Assembly (NCBI GenBank): GCA_963703655.1
Contig: CAVPFA010000003.1
Span: 62,001-126,000, forward strand
DNA: 64,000 bases
Direction of reading: 5' to 3'
From: CAVPFA01 sp963703655
GTDB taxonomy: Bacteria > Actinomycetota > Acidimicrobiia > Acidimicrobiales > Bog-793
The notes beneath the pieces are model-generated. The model was not told where the DNA came from and ran no database searches. It saw only the letters and a list, made by a program, of their open reading frames with translations. Both the position numbers and the translations under genes were made by a program. Each line of letters begins with the position of its first letter. Within the stretch, counting starts at the first letter, position 1. This document shows, piece after piece, positions 35,829 through 44,279 of this stretch.

Positions 35829-36689
35829 CCGGGGGCCCACGGCCTCGCGCCGGGAGGGCGCCGGCACGTCGGCGCACGCTCGTCGGCCAGCGCCTCGGAG
35901 TGCTGAGCTCGGCGCTTCGCGGATTGGAGCCGGAGATGATCTGCAAAGCAGCGGTCGGCGCCGGGCTTCAAGGCGTCGAGTGGACGACCGGCCCCGGTCA
36001 GAGCCTCGGGCCGCGGCGACTCGCTGTCGCGGGGCGAACTGATGTGGAAGATCTCCTCTGACCATGGCCTGGCGGTATGCGGCCTCAGTGCTCAGGACGA
36101 GCGAGTGCTCCTGGGCCCGATCGGGCGGTTCGAACGGCTCGTCGACCTCGCACTGGCAACTCGTGCCGAGCAGCTGCGCGTGTTCGCACCCGCGTTTTCG
36201 GGAGGGGTGGTCAAAGACGAGCTCGGCAGGCTCGCCGATGGCCTCGCCGAGCGGGTGCCGGTCGCGGCGGCAAGTGGCGTCTCCCTGCTCGTCGAGACGG
36301 CGCCCAACACCCTCGTGCCAGGTCCGGAGTGGCTCATGCGGGTAGCTCGCCGGCTGCCGAGTGACGCGTTCGGCGCGGTGTACGACCCCGGAAACATGAG
36401 GGTGGAGGGACACGTGGCCCCTGGGCTCGCCGTCGGCCTTCTCGGCCCGTACCTTCGACACGTCCACGTGAAAGACGTCGCCCCGCGCAGGGTGGACGGC
36501 GCCTGGAGGTGGGTCAAGGTCAGGCCCGGCACCGGTATGGTCCCTTGGCCGGAGGTGCTCGAGGCCCTTGCGGCGAGCGGCTACGGCGGATGGCTCGCCG
36601 TCGACCACCTCAGCGGGGCGCCCGGTGCGGCCCGGCTGAGGAGTGACGTTCGGGCGCTGCGCTCCATGCTCGAGCCGGAGCCGTCATGA
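35825..36689 (+). CDS. TIM-barrel sugar isomerase/epimerase, one frameshift
   Basis: From GTG 35825 (GTGA overlap with the deacetylase stop) the frame gives LGVLSSALRGLEPEMICKAA and GAGLQGVEWTTGPG, the first strand and helix of xylose-isomerase-like AP-endonuclease-2 barrels. Near 36040-36050 a net +1 break moves to the frame with SSDHGLAVCGLSAQDERVLL, QLRVFAPAFSGG, VSLLVETAPNTLVPGPEWL, GAVYDPGNMRVEG, LRHVHVKDVAPR and YGGWLAVDHLSG. The conserved ETA, DPGN, HVKD and DH positions fit metal binding. Hydroxypyruvate-isomerase-like or inosose-type reactions are possible. Its stop overlaps the Gfo/Idh ATG. Confidence 0.82.
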
Positions 36690-37679
36690 GCAGTCCCGCA
36701 ACGCTCACCGCCGGCATCGTCGGGGCCGGCTGGATCGGCCGCCAGCACGCGGAGGCGCTCGCCGGCCGGGGCGATGTCGTCGTCGGCGCCGTCTGCGACG
36801 TCGACCTCGCTCGGGCCACCGAGCTAGGCGACCAGTTGGGGGCACGGGTCTTCGCCGATTGGCAGGCTCTCCTGGAGGCCGGCGGCGTGGACGTGATCTG
36901 GGTCTGCACCCCGCCCCGCAGCCATCTCGCCCCGACCCTGGCCGCCTTCGAGCTCGGCATCCCGGTCTACCTCGAGAAACCGGTCGCCCGGACGCTCGAG
37001 GACGCTCGGGCGATCGCAGCCGCTGCGCTCGAGCGGCGGGCGGTGTGCGCGGTCGGCTATCAATGGCACTCGCTCGAGGTTCTCGACGACCTCCGGACCT
37101 GCCTCGAAGGTCAGTCGATCGGCTGCCTCCTCGGACAGAGCATCGGGCCGACGGCGTCACGGTCGTGGTTTCTCGACCGCGCCCAGGGGGGCGGCAACCT
37201 GCTCGAGCGCGGCAGCCACCACATCGACCTAGTGCGCACCATCGCCGGGGAGGTCCGTACGGCGCAAGCGGCGGGGGGCAAGGTCAGTCTCGCTCCGCGC
37301 GAGGGCGACATCGACGACGCGGTGACGATCGTGTTGCAACTGGAGTCCGGGGCGCTCGCCACCATCGCTGTCGCCTGGACGCGAGACGACCTGCCGGGCA
37401 CCTACGCCAGTGGACGTCGTCGCGACCGAGGGCGTGTACCGCCTCGACCTCGACCCGGATTTCAAGCTGTCGGGCACCGGTCGCGGCAAGGCAGTCGAGT
37501 TCAACTCGACCGAGCACCCGTTCGGACGGTCCGTGAGCCGCTTCCTCGAGGCGGTCCGGCGTGGCGAGCCCGAGCGCGTCTTCGCCACGCCGGCCGACGC
37601 GACCCGGACGCTCGCGGTCGCGGTCGCTGCCGAGGAGGCCCTTGCAAGCGGAGGGACGGCGACCGTCGAGAGCATCTGA
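36686..37679 (+). CDS. Gfo/Idh/MocA-family oxidoreductase, one frameshift
   Basis: From ATG 36686 the NAD(P) fold has TAGIVGAGWIGRQHAEAL, DVIWVCTPPRSHLAPTL and IPVYLEKPVARTLEDAR, with the EKP motif of the family, and GGGNLLERGSHHIDLVRTI with the substrate-side His. Near 37408 one extra base breaks the frame; the next frame gives VDVVATEGVYRLDLDPDF and HPFGRSVSRFLEAVRRGEPE to the stop at 37679. Whole length is about 330 residues, normal for the family. Such enzymes oxidise or reduce sugars, inositols or related hydroxy compounds. Coupled to the isomerase gene by ATGA. Confidence 0.85.
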
Positions 37680-37797
37680 CAGCCAAGTCCTGGCGGCGAC
37701 CTGCCGGCGCCGGTCGGGTCGTGGGCCACTGGCCGCGGGCTCGCTTGCGCCGTTGCCGGCCGTCGCGTCAGCGGATTATGATGTGCGTCGATATCTC

Positions 37798-37805
37798 GTA
37801 TACCG
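37798..37805. promoter_or_regulatory. GTATACCG motif upstream of the solute-binding-protein gene
   Basis: GTATACCG lies 86 bp before the GTG at 37891, in the 211-bp gap after the Gfo/Idh gene, and repeats the core of the palindrome at 34820-34829. GTATAC is expected rarely in DNA this GC-rich. Possible second site for the GntR/FCD regulator. I see no other feature in 37680-37890. Confidence 0.3.
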
Positions 37806-37890
37806 ATTCGGCGGCCCGATCGGTGGTGGGGCGCCAGGGACGGGCGGGTGCCGGCTGTGGTGCCGGGGTGTCAAGGCGAGAGGGGGGCAA

Positions 37891-39510
37891 GTGGACGCTG
37901 ATCTGTCCAATCGGCCGGAGCACCGGCCTGAGCGTGTGTCGGTGACTCGTCGGAGGTTCCTGCAGGGCGCTGTCGCAACGGGCGCGCTGGCAGCGACGGG
38001 CGGGCTGCTCGGCGAGCTCGGGTCCAGCACGGCGGCGGCGGCGACGTCGGCACCCGTTCAGAAGGTTCGCAAGGGCGGGAACCTCTCCGTCGGGCTCACC
38101 GGCGGCTCCGGAACCGACACCTTGGACCCGCATCAGGGACTCACCTATCTCGACACCGCGCGGGCACAGCAGCTCTACCAGCCGCTCTTGCAGCTGAACA
38201 GGAACGCTCAGAGCGAGCTCGTCCTCGCAGAGGAGATCAGCCCGAACGGATCGACCTCCGAATGGATCATCCGCCTCAAGCCGGGCATCCACTTCCACAG
38301 CGGCAAGCTGCTCGGCGCCGACGACGTCATCTACACGCTGCGGCGGATCCTCAACCCCAAGAAGCCCCTGAGCGGCGCGACGTCGCTCGGGCCGATCGAC
38401 CTCAACGGTCTCAAGAAGCTCGACGCCCGGACCGTCAAAGTGCCGATGAAGCACCCTTACGGGAGCTTCGTCGACCAGCTGTCGTACTGGTACTACCTCT
38501 ACATCGTGCCCGACGGGTACGTTCACACGCAGAAGCCCAACGGCACCGGCCCGTTCGTGTACAAGAGCTTCACGCCCGGGGCGCGAAGCGTGTTTACACG
38601 CAACGACAACTACTGGAAGTCGGGACTGCCCCATCTGGACTCGGTCACCATCATCGACTTCCAGGACGGCGCTTCGATGCAGAACGCCCTCGTCACAAAC
38701 GTCATCGACGGAGCCGGCGCCCTCGAGGGACCGCAGCTGAAGGTTCTCGCGAAGACCGGCGGCGTCAAGACAGTCGCCTCCCAGACCGGCGCGATGACGC
38801 CGTTCACGATGCGGGTCGACAAGGCGCCGTTCAACAACATCAACGTGCGCCAGGCCCTCCGGCTGTTGGTCAACCGACCGCAGCTAATAGAGATCGCGCT
38901 CGACGGCTTCGCGTTCGCGGGCTCGGACGTCTCCTCACCCTACGATCCCGACTTCGACCACGCGCTGCATCGCCAACTGGACATCCCTCAGGCCAAGCAC
39001 CTCCTCAAGAAGGCCGGCCACGAGAACCTCACCGTCTCCCTCACGACGTCTGCTGTGGCTACCGGCACCGTCGCGATGGCGACCGTCTTGAAGCAACAGG
39101 CCCAGGCGGCGGGCGTCACGATCAACCTGAACCTGGTCGACCCGACGACCTTCTTCTCGCCAGGGGTCTATCTGTCGTCGGCGTTCTCGCAGGACTTCTG
39201 GAACTACTCGCCGTACCTGGCCCAGGTGGCGCAGTCGTTCCTGCCGACGTCCCCCTTCAACGAGACTCACACGAACAACCCCAAGTACACGAGGCTCTAC
39301 AACCAGGCCAACGAGACGCTCAACACCGCGATCCGCCGGCAGATCGAGCACGAGATGCAGGTGATCGACTTCACCGAAGGCGGCTACATCGTCCCGTGCT
39401 TCATCGACGCGCTCGACGCCTACAGCGACAAGATCACCGGCTACTCTGCGGCGAAGGTGGGCCAGCCGCTCTCGGACTTCGATTTCGAGCATTTCGCGTT
39501 CTTGTCATAG
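37891..39510 (+). CDS. ABC transporter solute-binding protein, family 5, Tat-exported
   Basis: A 539-residue extracellular binding protein of the DppA/OppA/NikA family. A twin-arginine signal (VTRRRFLQGAVATGALAA) precedes GGLLGELGSS; no lipobox Cys is visible. The mature part has GTDTLDPHQGLTYLDTARAQ, YQPLLQLN, WIIRLKPGIHFHSGKLLGAD, NGTGPFVYKSFTPGA, VFTRNDNYWK and FNNINVRQALRLLVNR, all usual for this family. GTG 37891 has an AGGGGGG ribosome site. No permease or ATPase genes are adjacent, so it must work with a transporter encoded elsewhere or the operon is split. Likely brings in the cluster's substrate, perhaps as a peptide-like compound. Confidence 0.87.
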   Translation: MDADLSNRPEHRPERVSVTRRRFLQGAVATGALAATGGLLGELGSSTAAAATSAPVQKVRKGGNLSVGLTGGSGTDTLDPHQGLTYLDTARAQQLYQPLLQLNRNAQSELVLAEEISPNGSTSEWIIRLKPGIHFHSGKLLGADDVIYTLRRILNPKKPLSGATSLGPIDLNGLKKLDARTVKVPMKHPYGSFVDQLSYWYYLYIVPDGYVHTQKPNGTGPFVYKSFTPGARSVFTRNDNYWKSGLPHLDSVTIIDFQDGASMQNALVTNVIDGAGALEGPQLKVLAKTGGVKTVASQTGAMTPFTMRVDKAPFNNINVRQALRLLVNRPQLIEIALDGFAFAGSDVSSPYDPDFDHALHRQLDIPQAKHLLKKAGHENLTVSLTTSAVATGTVAMATVLKQQAQAAGVTINLNLVDPTTFFSPGVYLSSAFSQDFWNYSPYLAQVAQSFLPTSPFNETHTNNPKYTRLYNQANETLNTAIRRQIEHEMQVIDFTEGGYIVPCFIDALDAYSDKITGYSAAKVGQPLSDFDFEHFAFLS

Positions 39511-39525
39511 TGAGCCGAACTGGTG

Positions 39526-39608
39526 CAGGCTCGATAGTTCAGGCTCGATAGTCAGGCTCGATAGTTCAGGCTCGATAGCTCGGGCTCGATAGGTCACGCT
39601 CGACAATG
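39526..39608 (+). repeat. tandem 14-bp repeat, about six copies
   Basis: The unit CAGGCTCGATAGTT repeats at 39526, 39540 (13 bp), 39553, 39567, 39581 and 39595, with drift in the last two copies. It fills the whole 109-bp gap between the solute-binding-protein stop and the SMP-30 start, and the last copy runs up to the ribosome site. Confidence 0.85.
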
Positions 39609-39619
39609 GAGGCCGTGTA

Positions 39620-40484
39620 ATGGAGGCAACGCTGCTCGCGTCGGATCTCGGGTTCCCTGAGGGCCCGGTCGTGATGCCCGATGGCCGGATCGTGTTCTGC
39701 GACGGCAACATCGGCGAGCTGTTGGCCTACTCCCGTGACGGCACGGTCGGCACCTTCGCTCGCACCGGTGGGTCCCCCTGGGGCGCGTTGCTCGGCGACG
39801 ACGGAGCGATCTACGTCACCCAGGGCGGCAACGTCCCTGGCAGCGGCGACACCAGCGCCGTGTCCGGCATCCAGCGAGTGCTTCCCGACGGCACCGTCGA
39901 GCTCGTCTGCTCGCAGGTCGCGGGCCACGAGCTGTACGGCCCGAACGATCTCGCCTTCGGGCCCGACGGACGCCTGTACTTCACCGAGTCCGGCTCGGAG
40001 CAGGACTACCGGTTCGACGTCCGCTCACCGGGCAGGCTGTACGCGATCGACAGCTCGGGTGACGGCGAGATGCTCATGGAGCGGGTGGACGTCTACCCGA
40101 ACGGGATCGCATTCGACGCCGCGCACCGCCTCTTCTGGACCGAGTCCGCGGTCCATCGCGTCTGTAGGCTGGAAGAGGGCGAGCCCACCACCTTCTGTCA
40201 GCTTTCCGACGACCACGTGCCCGACGGAATGGCGATCGCCTCGGACGGGCGGCTCTTCGTCTGCACGACCATCTCCGGCGGCGTGACCGTGATCTCGCCC
40301 GACGGAGAGGTGCTCGAGGAGATCCGTCTCGGCGAGCACGCGACCAACTGCATCTTCGACGGCTCGACGCCTGTACGTGACGGCGACGCAGACCGCCGAC
40401 ATCGAGGCGTCCGAGCGCACAGGCACCTTCTGGCGCGTCGAGACAGACGCCAGCGGTCTGGCCCTGATTCCGGGCCATCTCTAG
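39620..40484 (+). CDS. SMP-30/gluconolactonase family protein, one frameshift
   Basis: A beta-propeller lactonase. It has LASDLGFPEGPVVMPDGRIV with the metal-binding Glu, HELYGPNDLAFGPDGRLYFT with Asn and Asp ligands, VYPNGIAFDAAHRLFWTESA and HVPDGMAIASDGRLFV with the catalytic Asp. Near 40370 one extra base breaks the frame; the corrected frame gives LYVTATQTADIEASERTGTF and WRVETDASGLALIPGHL to TAG at 40482. Length about 287, normal. ATG 39620 has GGAGG upstream. It would open a sugar-acid lactone, which fits the dehydrogenase and isomerase genes before it. Confidence 0.85.
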
Positions 40485-40563
40485 TCCGAGCCGATCTCAC
40501 CAAAGGCCCGCGAGGAACGGCCGCCCAAGCGCAGGCCCGGCGCTCGCTTGGCATACTTGACCC

Positions 40564-41334
40564 GTGCCCCGCAGCGCTGTCGTAACCGGTTCGTCGTCCG
40601 GCATCGGGCGGGCGATCGCGTGCCGGCTCGCGGCCGACGGCTGCTTCGTCCTGCTCGCGGACGTTCGCCGCGACCCGCTCACGGGCGGCATCCCCACCGA
40701 CGAGCTCATCGGGGAGGCCGGCGGCGAATGCGAATTCGTCCGGACCGACGTCGCGGACAGGCAGCAGGGTGAGGACCTGCTCGAGCGCGCCGTGCAGCTC
40801 ACGGGTCGCCTCGACGTCCTGGTCAACAACGCCGTCCTGGCCGGGGATCACTCCAAGCCGTTGCTCGAGACCGAGGACGCCGATTTCGACGCCATCTTCG
40901 CGGTGAACGTGCGAGGGCCATTCCTGCTTTGCCGCGCGGCCGTGCGGCGCATGCTCGCCCAGGCGCCGCGCGGCGAGGCGCGGGGCCGGATCGTCAACAT
41001 CACCTCGCAGCACGGGATGGTGGGTGCACCCGGCCATTTCGCCTACGCGGTCAGCAAGGGCGTGCTCGCGGAGCTGACCCGCCAGATCGCCGTCGAGCAC
41101 GGGCGTGACGGCATCATCTGCAACGCCGTCGCCCCGGGCAAGATCGTCACCGGAGCGCCCGGCGACCTGAGCCGCGATGAGGTGGGCGCGGCGTACGTGC
41201 ACGCGAGGACGCCGTTTTCTCGACTGGGCGAGCCGCAGGACGTGGCTGCTGCGGTGTCGTTCCTCGCTTCGGACGAGGCGACTTACATCAGCGGGATCAA
41301 CCTCCTCGTCGACGGCGGCTGGATGGCCTATTGA
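40564..41334 (+). CDS. short-chain dehydrogenase/reductase
   Basis: A 256-residue classical SDR. It has VVTGSSSGIGRAIACRLAAD (TGxxxGIG cofactor motif), LDVLVNNAVLAG (NNA), IVNITSQHGMVGAPGHFAYA then VSKG (Ser, Tyr and Lys of the active site) and YISGINLLVDGGW at the end. Acidic D in LLADVRR after strand 2 suggests NAD(H) preference. GTG 40564 gives the normal start. It ends the plus arm of the cluster; the Rieske gene is convergent 20 bp beyond. Substrate is probably a sugar-derived or hydroxy-acid intermediate. Confidence 0.9.
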   Translation: MPRSAVVTGSSSGIGRAIACRLAADGCFVLLADVRRDPLTGGIPTDELIGEAGGECEFVRTDVADRQQGEDLLERAVQLTGRLDVLVNNAVLAGDHSKPLLETEDADFDAIFAVNVRGPFLLCRAAVRRMLAQAPRGEARGRIVNITSQHGMVGAPGHFAYAVSKGVLAELTRQIAVEHGRDGIICNAVAPGKIVTGAPGDLSRDEVGAAYVHARTPFSRLGEPQDVAAAVSFLASDEATYISGINLLVDGGWMAY

Positions 41335-41353
41335 GGGCCGGCAGCCGCCAGCC

Positions 41354-42448
41354 TCAGTCGCTGAGTGCCCGGTGCACGAGGCGCTGGAAGTGCTGAATGA
41401 GATGTTCCGAGTCGAGCATGAGACGTCCCCGCGGCACGCGGTCCGAGCGCATGCCTCGCTGCACCGACTCCACCAAGCGTTGGTCCTCGCCGCCGACGAG
41501 AACGTTGAACGCGACGACGTCGCGGACCATCTCGGGTGACACGTCACGGCCGAACAGGTACTCGGACACCACGAGGGTTCGTTCGGGCCCGAGGGGGCGG
41601 AAGTAGAAGGCCATGGCGTTCGGCTGGCCTGGGTTCTGCACGAGCGTGAAGTTCGGCCACAAGAACGCGAACTGCCCTCCGCGCACCGGGCCTGAAGGGT
41701 CGTAGGCAAGGCTGACGCGGCTCCCCTCCGGCCAGACACGAAGCGGGGTGGACGCCCGCGAGCACCACGCGTCCTCCTCGAGCCGGTAGTTCTCGGGGTC
41801 GACCTCCATGAGGCGCGCGAAGCTGGGATGGGCGACGGCGCAGTGGTAGCACTCGTCGAAGTTCTCGACCACGACCTTCCAGTTCGCGGCAACCTCCCAC
41901 TCGGTGCGGTCCACAGAGACGAGCTCGTCGAAGTCGAGGCCGTCTCGCCGCATCCGCTCGGGAAGGTCGCCCAGCTGCTCTGCGAGCGTGGGGCCGTCCG
42001 AGGACGCGTTCACGAAGACGAACGGCCCGAACACCTCCACTCGCACGGGCTGCAGGCAGAAATCAGCGAGCTCGAAGCAAGGCTCGCGCTCAGAACGCGG
42101 AGCCGACACCAGCTTGCCGTCGAGGTCGTAAGTCCAGGCGTGGTAGTGACATTGGAGCACCCGACGATGCCCGGAGCCTTGCACGACCTCGGCGAGACGG
42201 TGGCAGCACACGTTGACGAAGCCGGCGAGGTCGCCACGCTCGTTGCGGACGACGACGACAGGGATGTCGCCCACGGTCGCCGTCAGGTAGTCGCCCGGGT
42301 TCATGAGCTCTCCGACGCGGGCCACGTACTGCCAGCTCCGCTCGAAGATGCGGTGCCGCTCGAGCTCGAAGATCTGCTCGTCGTGGTACCAGCTCGACGG
42401 AAGGGTCCATCCGGACTCGAGACCGGCGCTCAGCTGATCGACCTTCAT
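41354..42448 (-). CDS. Rieske aromatic-ring-hydroxylating-type oxygenase, alpha subunit, quaternary-amine-type
   Basis: A 364-residue oxygenase. The Rieske [2Fe-2S] motifs are CCHR (C81, H83) and QCHYHAW (C100, H103). The mononuclear iron site is ENFDECYHCAVAHPSF, with H202 and H207. At the bridging position, three residues before the first His, there is Glu (E199), as in carnitine monooxygenase CntA, where most Rieske oxygenases have Asp. The ECYHC pattern also matches glycine-betaine and choline monooxygenase relatives. It may therefore demethylate or cleave a quaternary amine, which would fit the amine dehydrogenase at 21658. No reductase gene is adjacent. ATG 42448 has GAGGAG 12 nt upstream. 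Confidence 0.85.
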   Translation of the reverse strand: MKVDQLSAGLESGWTLPSSWYHDEQIFELERHRIFERSWQYVARVGELMNPGDYLTATVGDIPVVVVRNERGDLAGFVNVCCHRLAEVVQGSGHRRVLQCHYHAWTYDLDGKLVSAPRSEREPCFELADFCLQPVRVEVFGPFVFVNASSDGPTLAEQLGDLPERMRRDGLDFDELVSVDRTEWEVAANWKVVVENFDECYHCAVAHPSFARLMEVDPENYRLEEDAWCSRASTPLRVWPEGSRVSLAYDPSGPVRGGQFAFLWPNFTLVQNPGQPNAMAFYFRPLGPERTLVVSEYLFGRDVSPEMVRDVVAFNVLVGGEDQRLVESVQRGMRSDRVPRGRLMLDSEHLIQHFQRLVHRALSD

Positions 42449-42537
42449 CGCTAGTTCGTCCTCCTCGGGGGCCCTCGGACACCGTGGCCGGGCTGCCCCG
42501 GAGTTTACGACCGATCGCGTGGTCGCAGGGGATCGTG

Positions 42538-42596
42538 CTGGTCGGCGGGATCGCGCCCGACTGGTCGGCGGGATCGCGCCCGACTGGTCGGCGCCC
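42538..42596 (+). repeat. tandem 23-bp repeat, two and a half copies
   Basis: CTGGTCGGCGGGATCGCGCC then CGA repeats at 42538-42560 and 42561-42583, with a partial third copy from 42584. The first copy starts just before CTGG as GTGCTGG. It lies in the 155-bp gap between the Rieske gene start and the MFS gene stop. Confidence 0.75.
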
Positions 42597-42603
42597 AGGC
42601 GGC

Positions 42604-44106
42604 TCAGGCCTCCGCGACGGCGAGCTCGACCTCGACCTCGACCGGAGCAGCGGGGCGCCCGGTTGTTCTGATGAGGCAGATCGTCGATATGGCGGCGGCC
42701 GCGAGCAGCAGGGCGCTGACCGTGAAGGCCGTCGTGTAGCCGTGCACCAGCCCGGCCGCGAGCTCGGGTGCGCTCGGGCCGTGGGCGACGAGGAAAGACG
42801 CCGTCGCCGAGGCGGCGACGGTATTCAGCAGGGCCGTGCCGAGCGAGCCGCCGACCTGCTGGGTCGTGTTGACGAGGGCGCTCGCGACGCCGGCGTCGCG
42901 CGGCTCGACGCCGATCAGCGCCGTGCTGCTCAACGGCACGAAGGCAAGGCCCATGCCGAGGCTCACGACGATCTCCGCGGGGAGCACGTGGCTCAGGTAG
43001 CTCGTGTGAACCCCGACCTGGGTGAACCACGCAAGCCCGAGCGCGCCGAGCACGAGGCCCGTCGTCATGAGCGCACGAGGGCCGATCCGGGGGAGCAGAC
43101 CGCTGGCAAGCGCCGCGCCGCCGATGATGCCGCCGGAGAAGGGCAGGAAGGCGAAACCGGTCTTCAGCGCCGAGTAGTGCAGCGTGCCCTGGAGGTAGTA
43201 CGTGAGGAAGAGAAAGGTTCCCAACAGCGCGATGCCGACCAGCAGAGACGTAAGGAAGGCGCCACCCCGGTTGCGATCGAGGACGACACGCAACGGGAGC
43301 AACGGGTGCCTCGAGCGCATCTCGAGCAAGACGAAACCGGTCAGCAGGACCGCCGCGGATGCCAGCAGCGACAACGTGATCGGGGCCGTCCACCCGTCGG
43401 ACGCAGCCCTCGTGAAGCCGTAGACCAACGCGAGCAGGCCGCCGGTGACCGTCACCGCGCCGGGGATGTCGTAGTGACTGTTGCCCTCCGCGCGGCTCTC
43501 TTCGATCACGATGGACGCGAGCACGGCGGCGACGAGCGCGATCGGCACATTGATCAGCAGCGTCCAGCGCCATGAGGCGTATTCGGTCAGCAGACCGCCC
43601 AGGACGAGCCCGATGGCAGCACCGCTGCCGGCGATGGCGCCGTAGACGCCGAAAGCCCGCGCCCGTTCGCGGGGCTCGGTGAAGGTGACGGTGAGCAACG
43701 ACAGCGCAGCCGGGGCCATTATGGCCGCGAACGCACCCTGCAGCGCCCGCGCACCGAACAGCATCGCTGCGTTCTGAGCGAGGCCGCCGAGCGCGGACGC
43801 TCCAGCGAAGCCGAGCAGGCTGATGATGAACATCCTCTTTCGACCGACGTAGTCGGCGATCCTTCCGCCGAGCAGGAGGAGCCCCCCGAAGGCGAGCGTG
43901 TAGGCGGTCAGCATCCACTGGCGGTTGGCGACAGAGATGTGCAGCGCCCGCTGGGCCGACGGCAGCGCGATCGTCACGACCGAGGCGTCGAGCACGATCA
44001 TCAGCTGGGCGATGCCTATGATCCCGAGCGCCCGGAAGCGCCTCGGGTTGGCGCCGTCGTGCTCCGGCGCTGCCGGCTCGGCGATAGTCTCAGTGTCGGT
44101 ACTCAT
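42604..44106 (-). CDS. MFS drug transporter, DHA2 (EmrB/QacA) family
   Basis: A 500-residue protein with about 14 hydrophobic segments. It has the DHA2 signature IIGIAQLMIVLDASVVTIAL (motif D1 with LDxTVVNVALP form), LGGRIADYVGRKRMFIISLL (motif A) and FGARALQGAFAAIMAPAALS, and EPRDAGVASALVNTTQQVGG (motif C region). These proteins export cationic or lipophilic drugs. ATG 44106 is divergent from a TetR gene with twin operators between, so it is probably repressed by it and induced by its substrate. Confidence 0.92.
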   Translation of the reverse strand: MSTDTETIAEPAAPEHDGANPRRFRALGIIGIAQLMIVLDASVVTIALPSAQRALHISVANRQWMLTAYTLAFGGLLLLGGRIADYVGRKRMFIISLLGFAGASALGGLAQNAAMLFGARALQGAFAAIMAPAALSLLTVTFTEPRERARAFGVYGAIAGSGAAIGLVLGGLLTEYASWRWTLLINVPIALVAAVLASIVIEESRAEGNSHYDIPGAVTVTGGLLALVYGFTRAASDGWTAPITLSLLASAAVLLTGFVLLEMRSRHPLLPLRVVLDRNRGGAFLTSLLVGIALLGTFLFLTYYLQGTLHYSALKTGFAFLPFSGGIIGGAALASGLLPRIGPRALMTTGLVLGALGLAWFTQVGVHTSYLSHVLPAEIVVSLGMGLAFVPLSSTALIGVEPRDAGVASALVNTTQQVGGSLGTALLNTVAASATASFLVAHGPSAPELAAGLVHGYTTAFTVSALLLAAAAISTICLIRTTGRPAAPVEVEVELAVAEA

Positions 44107-44196
44107 CGGGACTCCTCCCGGGACTGGGCAGCGGTCCGACGTGCCCTCTCTTCAAGAGAGTGCCGGTGGACTCGGACGTCTGCCGGGGATACAATC

Positions 44197-44210
44197 GGAA
44201 CCGTGGTTCC
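44197..44210. promoter_or_regulatory. TetR operator 1, GGAACC-N2-GGTTCC
   Basis: GGAACC-gt-GGTTCC is a perfect inverted repeat about 90 bp upstream of the MFS start in the divergent gap with the TetR gene. The same dyad recurs 39 bp away, so this is very likely the repressor's binding site. Confidence 0.75.
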
Positions 44211-44233
44211 ACTTGAAGTGCTCAACGTACTAT

Positions 44234-44251
44234 ACGGAACCTTGGTTCCGT
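44234..44251. promoter_or_regulatory. TetR operator 2, ACGGAACC-N2-GGTTCCGT
   Basis: ACGGAACC-tt-GGTTCCGT is a perfect 8-bp inverted repeat, a longer copy of the dyad at 44197-44210. It lies about 30 bp before the TetR start, fitting autoregulation. Confidence 0.75.
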
Positions 44252-44279
44252 TTGTCAACCCGTCACGTGGGCGCCCCAG

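Noticed and set aside
42449..43918. Long minus-strand frame joined to the Rieske gene
   Set aside because: It is out-of-frame shadow of the DHA2 transporter; the Rieske protein starts at ATG 42448 after a ribosome site.
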